A stretch of DNA of 64,000 nucleotides from positions 248,001-312,000 of the forward strand of contig NZ_NWTI01000007.1 in the NCBI RefSeq assembly GCF_002531575.1. The letters are read 5' to 3'. The first letter of the stretch is position 1. Each line of letters begins with the position of its first letter. Below, piece by piece: positions 54,696-63,036 of the stretch. A program made the translations under genes and the position numbers. Origin of the DNA: Bradyrhizobium sp. Y36 (GTDB taxonomy: Bacteria > Pseudomonadota > Alphaproteobacteria > Rhizobiales > Xanthobacteraceae). Below the pieces are notes generated by a model, which was given only the letters and a program-made list of their open reading frames with translations, did no database searches and had not been told where the DNA came from.

Positions 54696-55769
54696 TTAGC
54701 TCAAATGGGTTGCGCTAATATTCGGCTGACCCACCCTACTAACATACGAGCCAAACCGTTGCGTTAGATTTGCAAGAAAAGCTGGTGCAATAGACGCAAT
54801 TCGAGAAGGTAGCCGCACTTCCAGCTCCGCCCAACTGAGAGCTTTGAGGTTCTTGAAATCAACCATCAATGGTTGGCCGTTTTCTAGCGGGGGCAGAAAA
54901 TGAAAAGCGGGCTGGGCCTGATTTAACAACTTACCTAAAAACTCTTCCGCCGCTTTCCGTTGTTTTCCCGATTCGGACGAGAGGGCGGCGATGCTCTCTT
55001 TCCAGTTCTGGATCGGTGGCTTCGAAGAGCAATGTGCAAGCAGAACAGTCATGGCTTTCTTAGTCGCCATATCGCACTGCGGCGTCAAAACAACCCAAAG
55101 CTCTTCTTCTATTCTAAAAATATCACCAGTGTGCGGTCGCGCCTGTTGCAAAGCCGGACGAATGTAATTCTCGAAGGGATGCCATTTTACAGCGTTCTCA
55201 GCATCAAGTCCGAGAATCTCTGTGATGTGGCTGGCGTATTGGCGACTTACAATCCGCACTAACTCGTCATCCTGAATCCCTGCTAATGCCTCATAGCTGG
55301 CCCAACGAGGCCAAACCTGTCTCCAAAAGACCGTCGCACCCTGCTCCTGAATTCGTTTCCTAGTATTCCCGAGAATATGCATCATATGGCTAAGGCTACC
55401 AAACCAAGCTACTGCGGCCTTGTAGGCGCCCGTGTCGCCCTTATTGAATACTTCTACCATCCCATTCCATCGGCTTTGATCGAAGTCACCTGGATGGCCG
55501 CTTATGATAGCCGCAGGAATTCCGTACTGGCTCACACAAAGATCAGCCAACAATTGGCCAGGAACGCCCTTTTCTCCAGGTAATCTTAAATCCAATAATG
55601 CTGCATCAAATCTCCTGTCCGCCAAATCCTGGCGCGCGCCTTCATAGCTTCCGGACACGTGAAGCGCGAATGACTTTTCCGGATGTGCGGCATTCCAATC
55701 GGTCAGTTCGTCTTGCAATAAACTGAGTTGGGACTTGTCGTCTTCAACAAAAAGTAGCCGGTATGACAC
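54696..55769 (-). CDS. Response-regulator receiver protein with unrecognised output domain
   Basis: The 357-residue protein is read from GTG 55769, with GAGG six bases upstream and only three bases after the stop of the kinase-like gene, so translation is coupled. The receiver domain (about 1-125) is complete: D10/D11 (VEDDKS), phosphoacceptor D60 (LLDLRLPG), S90 (AIISGHPGD) and K110 (VFNKGD). Residues about 130-357 match no DNA-binding output domain known to me. A segment there reads WVVLTPQCDMATKK. It probably receives phosphate from, or is bound by, the neighbouring double-GHKL protein. Confidence 0.88.
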   Translation of the reverse strand: MSYRLLFVEDDKSQLSLLQDELTDWNAAHPEKSFALHVSGSYEGARQDLADRRFDAALLDLRLPGEKGVPGQLLADLCVSQYGIPAAIISGHPGDFDQSRWNGMVEVFNKGDTGAYKAAVAWFGSLSHMMHILGNTRKRIQEQGATVFWRQVWPRWASYEALAGIQDDELVRIVSRQYASHITEILGLDAENAVKWHPFENYIRPALQQARPHTGDIFRIEEELWVVLTPQCDMATKKAMTVLLAHCSSKPPIQNWKESIAALSSESGKQRKAAEEFLGKLLNQAQPAFHFLPPLENGQPLMVDFKNLKALSWAELEVRLPSRIASIAPAFLANLTQRFGSYVSRVGQPNISATHLS

Positions 55770-55772
55770 TGT

Positions 55773-57974
55773 CTACCTCACACTGGGAAAGCGAATCTCA
55801 AAGCGTGTACCGCCCGAAAAGTCGAGGTGTAAAGAAAGGGTCGCATTTGATCTTGCAAGGGCTTCCCTCGCGATGTTCAAACCGAGCCCCGTTCCGTTGT
55901 TGCGAAGCGTGAAGCCGACGTCAAAGATGTTCTCGGCGAACTCTTCAGGAATTCCGGGTCCATTGTCGTCGACCAAAATTATAGCTTCGCGTTGATGCCA
56001 GCGAAAACTAATGTCGATGCGGGCATCAGGCGCCTGCGATTGTTCCAACCAGTACACGGAATTGCCGACAAGATTCACTAGGGCAGTACTCAGATCGTCA
56101 GGATAGCCAACCAAGCGAATTTCTTGACCATCCACTTTGACTGTCGTGGGTATTTGATGACTAGCAAAAATCTCCAGCGCCGAATAAGCGACATCAACTC
56201 CATGGAACTCGATCGATGGACCTCGGCGCGCTCCGGACAACGGTCGAAGAATTTTGAACAAGTTCTGAAGTTTTTCGCCGTTCTCTTGGATCAGAGCAAG
56301 CTTGTCCGGGAATTCTGCCTTCGTCGCTTCCGTCAATGCGCTGTTGTTGAACAGGTGCTGATATCTTGTTCTGAGTCGCTGTCCGGTGGCGGCAACGAAC
56401 GTGGCGCTAGGAGCGCCTTCGTGCAATATTTCACCGATGATCTGTCCGAGCGAAGATTGTGCTTCAAGAATTCGTTGGCGTTCTTCTAAGGCCTCAATCT
56501 TTCCGACGAGGAGAGCAGATTGTCGCGCGATCAATGTTTGCGCATCTTGTCGCTTCTCCGGAGATATTGCGGGTATTAGTCGTTCAAGGCTCTCAAGCTC
56601 CGAAAGCTTTTTCATTTCGTCGAAAGACGTGGGATTTTTGCGTGATATGTCGGCGTCTTCACGAAACTTCAGCCGCTGTGGTTCGATGACCTGCGCTAAC
56701 AGCTCTGTCAGTAGTTCGCGGAGACGCCGGAACGAGCCGTTTTCCTCGAAGCCTTCCCGACTACTTTTCTCGATAAGGCCCGATTGCTCCTCGTCTTCGA
56801 CTGAGACGTATCCGGCTATCTGATTGTGCCCAATTCGCAAAGAGGGGTTCTGTACTCGTCGCTTGTCAAGCGTAAGCCAATCGTTATCTGAATCACCATA
56901 AGGGCGAATACGGAAGCCCTTCCGATAAATTGCGACCCCCGCAATCTCGTCCAATATTTGTCGAGCTTCTCTGACGCTTACGGCGCCATATCCGGCTTTT
57001 CTAAGTGTTTCTCGAATAGCGCCTGATTCTCTATCGAAAATAGAAAGGCGCACCGAGACGCGGCCACAGTCGTTTTCTTCGTCGCCAAGCGGAACTGAAA
57101 GCTTAACTTCGCGAGGCGCTTGGCCGCCGCGCTTTATCTCAATCGTTCCTTGGAAGCGGCCAAAAGAGTCGAAACTTCCGGTCACCTCATAGTCGCTAGT
57201 TTCTAGAAGCGGAAATGGATGTATCTCGAACGCTGGATTTATAGGACGGGTTGAGCCCGCTTCGGACACTCGCTGGAATCCAAGAAGTTCGACCCCATCG
57301 AATCCGGCAGTTTCGCGTGTGCATTCGGAGAGGTCCAAATAGATGTGAAATTGATCGACTGGGTTCGCTTGGTCTAGCGGTGAAACGAGCCTACGAAGTT
57401 CACGATGAAGTCTCTTAAATTTCTCGTCGGTCCAAGTCTCATTCAGCCGAGTTATCTCGATGGTGGTTCCAGGAGGGCTTGTCGTGTCCTGTATTAAATA
57501 GTCAATGGAGATATCTGCTAGATATTTTTCTCCGGTAAAGAGATCCCAATCAAGTTCTGGGATTAGAACCTCGATCGGCTGGCCCTCCCGAGCACTGATG
57601 GAGTTCAATGCCATTTTCGAGCCGAGCTTTGCTGCGGCGAACCTTCCGATGCCTTTCGAACCCATCATCGCCCGTTGGCGAACTGTCGATCGACGCACTT
57701 CAGTTTTTGACGGAGTTGCGGGCTCCATCCACTTGTTTTCAATGTCCGAGAGTGTCATCCCGGCGCCGTCATCAACGAACGTAATACGACCCTCACCGAC
57801 AACCAAGGGGGGGTGAAACTTGATCGTCACATAAGATGCGTCGGCATCGTAAGAATTTTTCACAAGCTCAATTACAGCTGCTTCGGGCCCGCTTATAAGC
57901 TGGTCTCCGATGGTTCGAATGATCCGTGCTCTTGGCCTGAACCGAAGCTTTTGATCTTCACCAGCCGTCGCCAT
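55773..57974 (-). CDS. Double-GHKL ATPase: MORC/MutL-like N-terminus and histidine-kinase-like C-terminus
   Basis: The 733-residue soluble protein has two complete GHKL ATP sites. The N-terminal one is of Hsp90/MutL/MORC style: N-box AAVIELVKNSYDADA (32-46), DDGAGM (68-73) and GSKGIGRFA (105-113). The C-terminal one is of histidine-kinase style: candidate H-box with H518 (EILHEGAP), N-box LVNLVGNSVYW (632-642), DDNGPGIP (669-676), FDVGF (684-688) and GTGLGL (694-699). A coiled segment at about 480-505 precedes H518. No membrane helix or classical sensor is present. AAGGG precedes ATG 57974. Confidence 0.88.
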   Translation of the reverse strand: MATAGEDQKLRFRPRARIIRTIGDQLISGPEAAVIELVKNSYDADASYVTIKFHPPLVVGEGRITFVDDGAGMTLSDIENKWMEPATPSKTEVRRSTVRQRAMMGSKGIGRFAAAKLGSKMALNSISAREGQPIEVLIPELDWDLFTGEKYLADISIDYLIQDTTSPPGTTIEITRLNETWTDEKFKRLHRELRRLVSPLDQANPVDQFHIYLDLSECTRETAGFDGVELLGFQRVSEAGSTRPINPAFEIHPFPLLETSDYEVTGSFDSFGRFQGTIEIKRGGQAPREVKLSVPLGDEENDCGRVSVRLSIFDRESGAIRETLRKAGYGAVSVREARQILDEIAGVAIYRKGFRIRPYGDSDNDWLTLDKRRVQNPSLRIGHNQIAGYVSVEDEEQSGLIEKSSREGFEENGSFRRLRELLTELLAQVIEPQRLKFREDADISRKNPTSFDEMKKLSELESLERLIPAISPEKRQDAQTLIARQSALLVGKIEALEERQRILEAQSSLGQIIGEILHEGAPSATFVAATGQRLRTRYQHLFNNSALTEATKAEFPDKLALIQENGEKLQNLFKILRPLSGARRGPSIEFHGVDVAYSALEIFASHQIPTTVKVDGQEIRLVGYPDDLSTALVNLVGNSVYWLEQSQAPDARIDISFRWHQREAIILVDDNGPGIPEEFAENIFDVGFTLRNNGTGLGLNIAREALARSNATLSLHLDFSGGTRFEIRFPSVR

Positions 57975-58316
57975 GTATCCCTTGCTGTTATTCCCTCAGG
58001 CTCGCTCGAAGGACGATAGATCCCGAAGTTCTCGAATCTACGAATACTTTAGTCTAGCTCCGGTACGGTGGGACTTCAACCGAGGCGGGCATCCTTGGAC
58101 GAGGGCCCACTTTGGCGTCGGCCAGCATTGCAGAGAGAGGCGGGCTATCCCGCGATAGCGACTCAACAACAAGCGATTCCGCCCAGTTTGCAGCGGACTA
58201 TACCGTTCCAGACGGAGCCCTTTGTTAGCCCGGTCCGCAACCTGAGATGTTTGGATCTTGTGGACAACGATAACCGAGCGACGGGCAATTGTCGCATCGT
58301 TGGCGAGATACGGTTG
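57975..58316. other. Spacer between nuclease and double-GHKL genes
   Basis: No supported gene in 342 bases. Its length suggests that the double-GHKL/receiver pair has its own promoter here, separate from the methyltransferase-vsr-nuclease set. No strong -35/-10 pair could be chosen. Confidence 0.4.
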
Positions 58317-59723
58317 TCATAGCAGGGCGTGCGGGATCAGAGTTGAAATCTCGACGACTTCGCTTCTGTAGTAGAGTTCCGTGATCTGTTTGTGCTTTAC
58401 ACGAAATTGGCTGCGCCGTTTTTTGTCTGGCTGAGATCCTCCGATGAGCTTGATCGCCGGGTCGTAATAGACGGTCCCCTCGGCAATCGCTTTCAGAAAA
58501 AGAATGAAGTCTGTCTGTTCGCAAAGCAGAATGCGCGGGCCGTAAGAATATTCTGGAGGAGGCTCTCGGAAAAGCGATGGGACGTAAGCAGCCTGAGCGT
58601 GCTTCCTGTTCCAGTGCTGCATTATGCTTTTGAATGACCAATTGGCGGCGACTTTTGCCTTACGGTCAATCAGCGCTATCTCGCCATCGAGATCTGTGAT
58701 CTTCCCGCTGTTCTCATCAAACCCTTCGATGATCAGACGCAGACCTGTATCTGCGTGGAAGTCTTTGCCGATGGTATAGATGCCACCAAAGTTTATGCGG
58801 TTAGTCTTGCCAGACTTATCCGGGTAGCCGTAGCGGCGCATAAACTCGGGAATACCAAAGTTCCTGTAAAAGCCACCGGTTGGCTCAGGCGTCATAAGCG
58901 TCACAGGAAACTTCGGCAGGAACTTCGTGAAGTTATTCACGCCGTACTGTTTGACTTCCCAGCCCATAAAGTCTGGCTCGGAATATCCATTTGGCGTGAT
59001 GTCGAGCTCGGCTTCAAGTGTATAGCCGCCGCCATTGCGAGCCTTGTATGGTACTTTCATGCCGTCTTTACGCAGCTTCTGCGACATGATCCAGCCCAAG
59101 TCGAAGATTCGCTTCAGTTCAGCGAGTAGCATCGATTTGGGATCAGCTTTGAGATCCGGCCCCGAAGGCAGCTCCAAGAACACACCGAGCTGCTCCCACT
59201 TCGCGGCAATAACTTCGCGAGCGACGGCGCTGGTCGAAGCAGCCGCGTAGCCGAGTACTTCCCCACTAGGCGCTATGCCGATAACCAGAACGCGGTCAGC
59301 ATCACGTACCGTCATCACATCAGACGGCGCATCCTCGCACCCCTTGAGGAAACCGGACATCCGGACTTCCGGATATTTCGGGTAAAGAATCAGGTTCGTA
59401 TCGGGCGCGACGTATTTGGCGTTGCCAGTTATCCAGAAAAAATTGACGCGTGCTTTTGCGCGTTCGCGCTTGCTTCCGGCCTTGTCTTCGCTGTCAGAAT
59501 AGATTTCGCCATGGGGTATGATGTTGAGAACCGAAAAATCGCCGCCCAGATAGACTTGGTTCTTGGAATTATCGTTCGGTGCCAGTTTCTTGGCATAGAT
59601 GCGTTTTGCACCGAGATCGCGCATCCGGCGAAGTAACTGAGAGAGCGATCCGAACAATTCTAGCGGCCCTTGATTGTTATCGTTTTTCCGGTCAGTTTGT
59701 ATCCATTCAGCGAGCACTCGCAT
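58317..59723 (-). CDS. MvaI/BcnI-family restriction endonuclease with an extra N-terminal domain
   Basis: The 468-residue protein carries at 230-260 the PD-(D/E)XK-type catalytic segment: E237 and E239 in YTLEAELD, D251 (SEPDFMG), then E256-V-K258 (GWEVKQYG). This and the C-terminal half match MvaI/BcnI, enzymes cutting CCWGG or CCSGG. Those enzymes are about 240 residues; here about 190 residues precede the catalytic part. They include AKKLAPNDNSKNQVYLGG, resembling the B3-like effector domain of EcoRII (KRLSANDT...QVGLY). It follows vsr by 39 bases. Confidence 0.85.
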   Translation of the reverse strand: MRVLAEWIQTDRKNDNNQGPLELFGSLSQLLRRMRDLGAKRIYAKKLAPNDNSKNQVYLGGDFSVLNIIPHGEIYSDSEDKAGSKRERAKARVNFFWITGNAKYVAPDTNLILYPKYPEVRMSGFLKGCEDAPSDVMTVRDADRVLVIGIAPSGEVLGYAAASTSAVAREVIAAKWEQLGVFLELPSGPDLKADPKSMLLAELKRIFDLGWIMSQKLRKDGMKVPYKARNGGGYTLEAELDITPNGYSEPDFMGWEVKQYGVNNFTKFLPKFPVTLMTPEPTGGFYRNFGIPEFMRRYGYPDKSGKTNRINFGGIYTIGKDFHADTGLRLIIEGFDENSGKITDLDGEIALIDRKAKVAANWSFKSIMQHWNRKHAQAAYVPSLFREPPPEYSYGPRILLCEQTDFILFLKAIAEGTVYYDPAIKLIGGSQPDKKRRSQFRVKHKQITELYYRSEVVEISTLIPHALL

Positions 59724-59762
59724 AGAGTGCTGTGGTTCGAGCCGGTTTTTCCTCTGACCGCG

Positions 59763-60224
59763 TCACCTTCCTAGGACTCCCCGTAGCTCATACGTGCGTC
59801 GGTTTGAACGAAGCCAGCTTGAACATCGATCAAGGAGCAGGTCGAGCGGAATGGCCCCGCGTCCCTTGAGGCCGCATTCCCAAATAACACAGCAGCGCCA
59901 GCCGGCGTCCTTGATGCCGACAATTGCGTTATGATCTACTTGTTGATTGCGGTTGATCTTCTTCCGCCAGAATTCGCGTCGCGTAGTTGGCAATTTGAAC
60001 AAATGACAACAATGACCGTGCCAGAAGCAACCGTGTACGAATATCACCGCGCGATGCTTGGGAAATACAAGGTCCGGCCTTCCTGGCAGACGATTGTCGT
60101 GCAGAACATAACGAAAGCCCCTTGCATGAAGGCCCCGCCGGATAACTAATTCGGGCTTCGTATTCTTGCCTCGAATGCCGGCCATCATCCGGCTTCGTAC
60201 CTCGGGCGATACGACGTCAACCAT
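59763..60224 (-). CDS. vsr: Very short patch repair endonuclease Vsr
   Basis: The 153-residue protein starts at ATG 60224 (MVDVVSPEVRSRMMAGIRGK), overlapping the methyltransferase gene by eight bases. Vsr hallmarks are present: NTKPELVIRRGLHARGFRY, the catalytic Asp in LPGRPDLVFPKH, zinc-site HGCFWHGHCC and FWRKKINRNQQVD. It nicks beside T in T:G mismatches left by deamination of 5-methylcytosine, protecting the genome from mutation at the methylase's own sites. A TTG at 60230 is an alternative start. Confidence 0.95.
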   Translation of the reverse strand: MVDVVSPEVRSRMMAGIRGKNTKPELVIRRGLHARGFRYVLHDNRLPGRPDLVFPKHRAVIFVHGCFWHGHCCHLFKLPTTRREFWRKKINRNQQVDHNAIVGIKDAGWRCCVIWECGLKGRGAIPLDLLLDRCSSWLRSNRRTYELRGVLGR

Positions 60225-61476
60225 AGACAAACGCTCGATCAGGTTCCCTCACAAAGGGCAATTCCGATTGCATCGCCTTACGGTGTGACCGATTTTCGAC
60301 CGCAGCCAGAATGTGAGGTTTCATCAACTGAGCAATTGCGGCGACGACAGGCACTACTACGGCGTTCCCGAATTGCCTGTACGCCTGGGTGTCTGAAACA
60401 GGGATCTGATAGTCCGATCCGTCCACGTGACGGAAGCCCATGAGCCTTGCGCACTCGCGTGGTGTCAAGCGGCGCGGCCGGTTGCCTTGTTGAGCAATCA
60501 AGACTTCTGAACCGTCCTTGAAGTATCTGGCTGAAAGAGTGCGGGCGACATCATTCGGGCCGAACAGACTGTAGCCGAATCCGTTGCCCTTCGACTCGTG
60601 CTTTTCCTTATATTTTTTCAGATAATTCCAGAGATGCGCAGTCAGCGTATATTTCGGGTCGACCGCCTCGTTGGAGTCTAGAATCGAACCAAGCTTTGGC
60701 CCTTCTTCAGGAATGACAAGTCGATCGAAGTCGAACTTGCTTTCTTTCTTGAAGCCAACAATGAAAATGCGTTCGCGTTTCTGGGGAACCCATGGAGCAG
60801 AGCTGACGACACGATGATGAATTTCGTAGCCCAGCTCGTTTCTAAGGACGTTCACAATAGTCGCAAAGGTGCGCCCCTTGTCGTGCCGCTGGAGGTTCTT
60901 CACGTTTTCCAGCAAGAAGACCGAAGGCTTGTGGTGCGCGATGATCTGCGCGAGATCAAAGAACAGTGTGCCTTGGGTGTCGCAGAGAAATCCGTGCGGC
61001 CGCCCCAGTGCATTTTTCTTGGACACGCCGGCAATCGAAAACGGTTGACAGGGGAAGCCCGCGAGCAGCACATCATGCGCAGGAATCTGTGCCGGATCCT
61101 TTGAATAATCCCTGATGTCTCCGGCGATCGGATGGTCCTTGCCAAAGTTTTCGCGGTAAGTGATCTGGCTATACTTGTCCCACTCGGACGTGAATACGCA
61201 TTGCCCGCCGATCGCATCGAAGCCGATTCTCATGCCGCCGATGCCTGCGAACAGATCGATGAACCTGAACGTGGCCGGTCGGTGGCGTTTTTCAGGTATC
61301 CTTGCCAGATACTCTTGAAGCCATTTTAGGGCGATGGGAGAAGGACGAGAATCGCCACTCTCATATCGAATGACGGTCCGCTCAGTGACACCGAGGAGAT
61401 TTGCTGCCTCGGCCCGTGACAGTCCCGTCTTCAGTCGAAGAGCTTCAAATTCGACCGAGTGATGCGAGCGGGGCAT
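60217..61476 (-). CDS. dcm: DNA (cytosine-5-)-methyltransferase, Dcm/EcoRII-like, with N-terminal HTH
   Basis: The 419-residue protein starts at ATG 61476 (MPRSHHSVEF); a TTG at 61497 is also in frame. Residues about 8-55 form an Xre-type HTH (LSRAEAANLLGVTERTVIRY). The methylase follows: motif I FIDLFAGIGGMRIGF, catalytic PCQPFS in motif IV, ENVKNL (VI), PQKRERIF (VIII), and a recognition region with GNGFGYSLFGPND and ARTLSARYFKDGSEVLI, close to Dcm-type CCNGG/CCWGG enzymes. RRLTPRECARLMGF and the Q-x-GN motif end it. The HTH probably represses its own promoter. Confidence 0.94.
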   Translation of the reverse strand: MPRSHHSVEFEALRLKTGLSRAEAANLLGVTERTVIRYESGDSRPSPIALKWLQEYLARIPEKRHRPATFRFIDLFAGIGGMRIGFDAIGGQCVFTSEWDKYSQITYRENFGKDHPIAGDIRDYSKDPAQIPAHDVLLAGFPCQPFSIAGVSKKNALGRPHGFLCDTQGTLFFDLAQIIAHHKPSVFLLENVKNLQRHDKGRTFATIVNVLRNELGYEIHHRVVSSAPWVPQKRERIFIVGFKKESKFDFDRLVIPEEGPKLGSILDSNEAVDPKYTLTAHLWNYLKKYKEKHESKGNGFGYSLFGPNDVARTLSARYFKDGSEVLIAQQGNRPRRLTPRECARLMGFRHVDGSDYQIPVSDTQAYRQFGNAVVVPVVAAIAQLMKPHILAAVENRSHRKAMQSELPFVREPDRAFVYG

Positions 61477-61488
61477 GGCTTTTTCATC

Positions 61489-61529
61489 CTGGGACAATCA
61501 ACTGACAACTTGTCATCGATTCGTCCCAG
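61489..61529 (-). promoter_or_regulatory. Nested 41-bp dyad, candidate operator of the methyltransferase gene
   Basis: An inner palindrome TGACAA-C-TTGTCA (61503-61515) and an outer inverted repeat CTGGGAC (61489-61495) / GTCCCAG (61523-61529) share the same centre at 61509. The inner core GACAA-N-TTGTC is the half-site arrangement I recall for the operator bound by the HTH of the CCNGG methylase M.SsoII. A possible promoter, TTGATG-N18-TATACA on the minus strand, lies just upstream of the dyad. Confidence 0.6.
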
Positions 61530-61764
61530 AATGTATAGTTGTTCATGGTATGTTCCATCAACGGGGGTTGGCACCAATTTACCAGCCCTTCCTTCGCCGC
61601 CAGCTCCCTTTCCCCTGCCCGCGCCCTGTGAAGAGTCTTGGCGTCCTCGTACGGACCAACATCGTCGAACGAAGCCCGCGGCGAGCCGTCGCTTGAACTC
61701 ACGTCCCACTCGTCCCGACCCAGCTATGCCGGCCCTCCAGCTGGCACCGAGGTAACCTACCTCC

Positions 61765-63036
61765 ATGTTCGAAAAGACCTACCGCGACCGCCTCGAAGCT
61801 GATCTTGCGCAATGGGAAGCCGACGGCGTGATCGCGCCGGCGGCGGCCGCGTCCATCCGTCATGCGCTGCCGCCGCTGCCGGCCGGCATCAACATCGCCG
61901 TGGTCGTCGGCATTGTCGGCGGTCTGTTGATCGCCGCCGCCTTCCTCGCCTTCGTGGCGGCGCACTGGACGGAGATTGCGCGGCTGGTGCGGTTCGCAAT
62001 CCTGCTCGCCGGCATGATCGTCGCAGGCGGCCTTGGCGCCTGGTTCGCGGCGACGGGCCGCCATGTCCTCGCCGATCTCTGCGCCAGCATCGGGGCGATC
62101 ATCTTCGGTGCGGGCATCGCGCTGGTCGGCCAGATGTATCACCTCGGCGAGGATTTTGCCGGCGGCATGCTGCTGTGGGCGATCGGCGCGTTCGTCGCGG
62201 CCCTGCTGACCGGCTCGCGCGGCGCGCTCGCGGTCGGCCTCGTCGCCGCCTGCATCTGGACCTGCATGCGGACCTACGATGCACCCGACGTTCTGCATCT
62301 TCCGTTCGTGGTGGTCTGGCTGATTGCCGCTGGCCTCGCCTTCGCCTGGAATTCCCGTGTCGCCGCCCACCTCGCCGCGATCGCGGTGCTGCCGTGGTGG
62401 ATCGCGACGTCGTTTCGCTTCGAATTCGACGGTGCCCAGCCGGCTTTCGTGCTCGCCAACGGCGCGGCCCTGCTGTTCGGCGCCGGGCTTGCGATCGCAG
62501 CTTCGCCCTCGCCGCGGGCGGCCCGGCTCGGCAGCGTGCTGTCGATCTACGGCGCATTTGCGCTGGCCGCTGTCGCTGCCCTGGAGGTGACGACGGTCGA
62601 CGACAATTTCCTGTTCCGGGCCCGCACGGCGTCCGGCCAGCCGCTCTGGTCGGTCCTGTGCGGAGCCGCGGGCGTGATCCTCACCTTCGTCTCCGCCACG
62701 TTCACGAAGCGCGCCGGTGAAATCCTTGCCGCCTGCGCCATCGGGCTCGTGCTGCTCGCCGCGCCGGCCTGGCCGGTCTCCACGGCCGGCGAGCCCTGGC
62801 TCGCTTATGCCGCGCTGCTCTGCGCCATGCTCTGCCTCGTCGTCTCAGGCGTGCTCGACGAGGTGCGTCCGCGGATCGTCGCTGGCTGGCTCGGGATCGC
62901 CGGAATCATCGCCGGCATCACCTGGGCGGTGAAGGGCTCGCTGCTCCGCCGCTCCGCGTTCCTTGCGGCGGCCGGTCTCGTTGCTGTCGCCTTTGCCACC
63001 GCGCTCAATCGCTTGCTGCCGAGGAGTGCGCGATGA
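61765..63036 (+). CDS. DUF2157 domain-containing membrane protein
   Basis: The 423-residue protein has a soluble N-terminus of about 45 residues (MFEKTYRDRLEADLAQWEAD, the DUF2157 motif with GVIAPAAAASIR), followed by ten or more hydrophobic helices. Such proteins are usually encoded with a GDYXXLXY-domain partner, as here, where the downstream start overlaps its stop by four bases. Function is unknown. Composition returns to that of the core chromosome. Confidence 0.92.
   Translation: MFEKTYRDRLEADLAQWEADGVIAPAAAASIRHALPPLPAGINIAVVVGIVGGLLIAAAFLAFVAAHWTEIARLVRFAILLAGMIVAGGLGAWFAATGRHVLADLCASIGAIIFGAGIALVGQMYHLGEDFAGGMLLWAIGAFVAALLTGSRGALAVGLVAACIWTCMRTYDAPDVLHLPFVVVWLIAAGLAFAWNSRVAAHLAAIAVLPWWIATSFRFEFDGAQPAFVLANGAALLFGAGLAIAASPSPRAARLGSVLSIYGAFALAAVAALEVTTVDDNFLFRARTASGQPLWSVLCGAAGVILTFVSATFTKRAGEILAACAIGLVLLAAPAWPVSTAGEPWLAYAALLCAMLCLVVSGVLDEVRPRIVAGWLGIAGIIAGITWAVKGSLLRRSAFLAAAGLVAVAFATALNRLLPRSAR

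Larger units (their letters stand above)
54400..61764. other. Candidate genomic (defence) island adjacent to tRNA-Ser
   Basis: Five minus-strand genes (receiver protein, double-GHKL protein, nuclease, Vsr, Dcm-like methyltransferase) lie between tRNA-Ser and the DUF2157 gene. Their DNA is visibly richer in A and T than the rest of the window. No integrase or transposase is present. I found no direct copy of the tRNA 3' end at the right border, so excision as a unit is not supported. The first 296 bases after the tRNA hold no gene. Confidence 0.65.

Noticed and set aside
58225..58641. Small minus-strand gene between the nuclease and the double-GHKL gene
   Set aside because: It overlaps the 3' end of the nuclease gene in another frame and its product looks random and basic.
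54400..61764. Integrative element with attL/attR at tRNA-Ser
   Set aside because: No integrase or recombinase gene is present, and I could not find a repeat of the tRNA 3' end near the right border; xerC at 21 kb is the housekeeping gene.
61498..61764. Short frames between the methyltransferase and DUF2157 genes
   Set aside because: They have low coding quality and overlap the operator-like dyad and promoter candidates.
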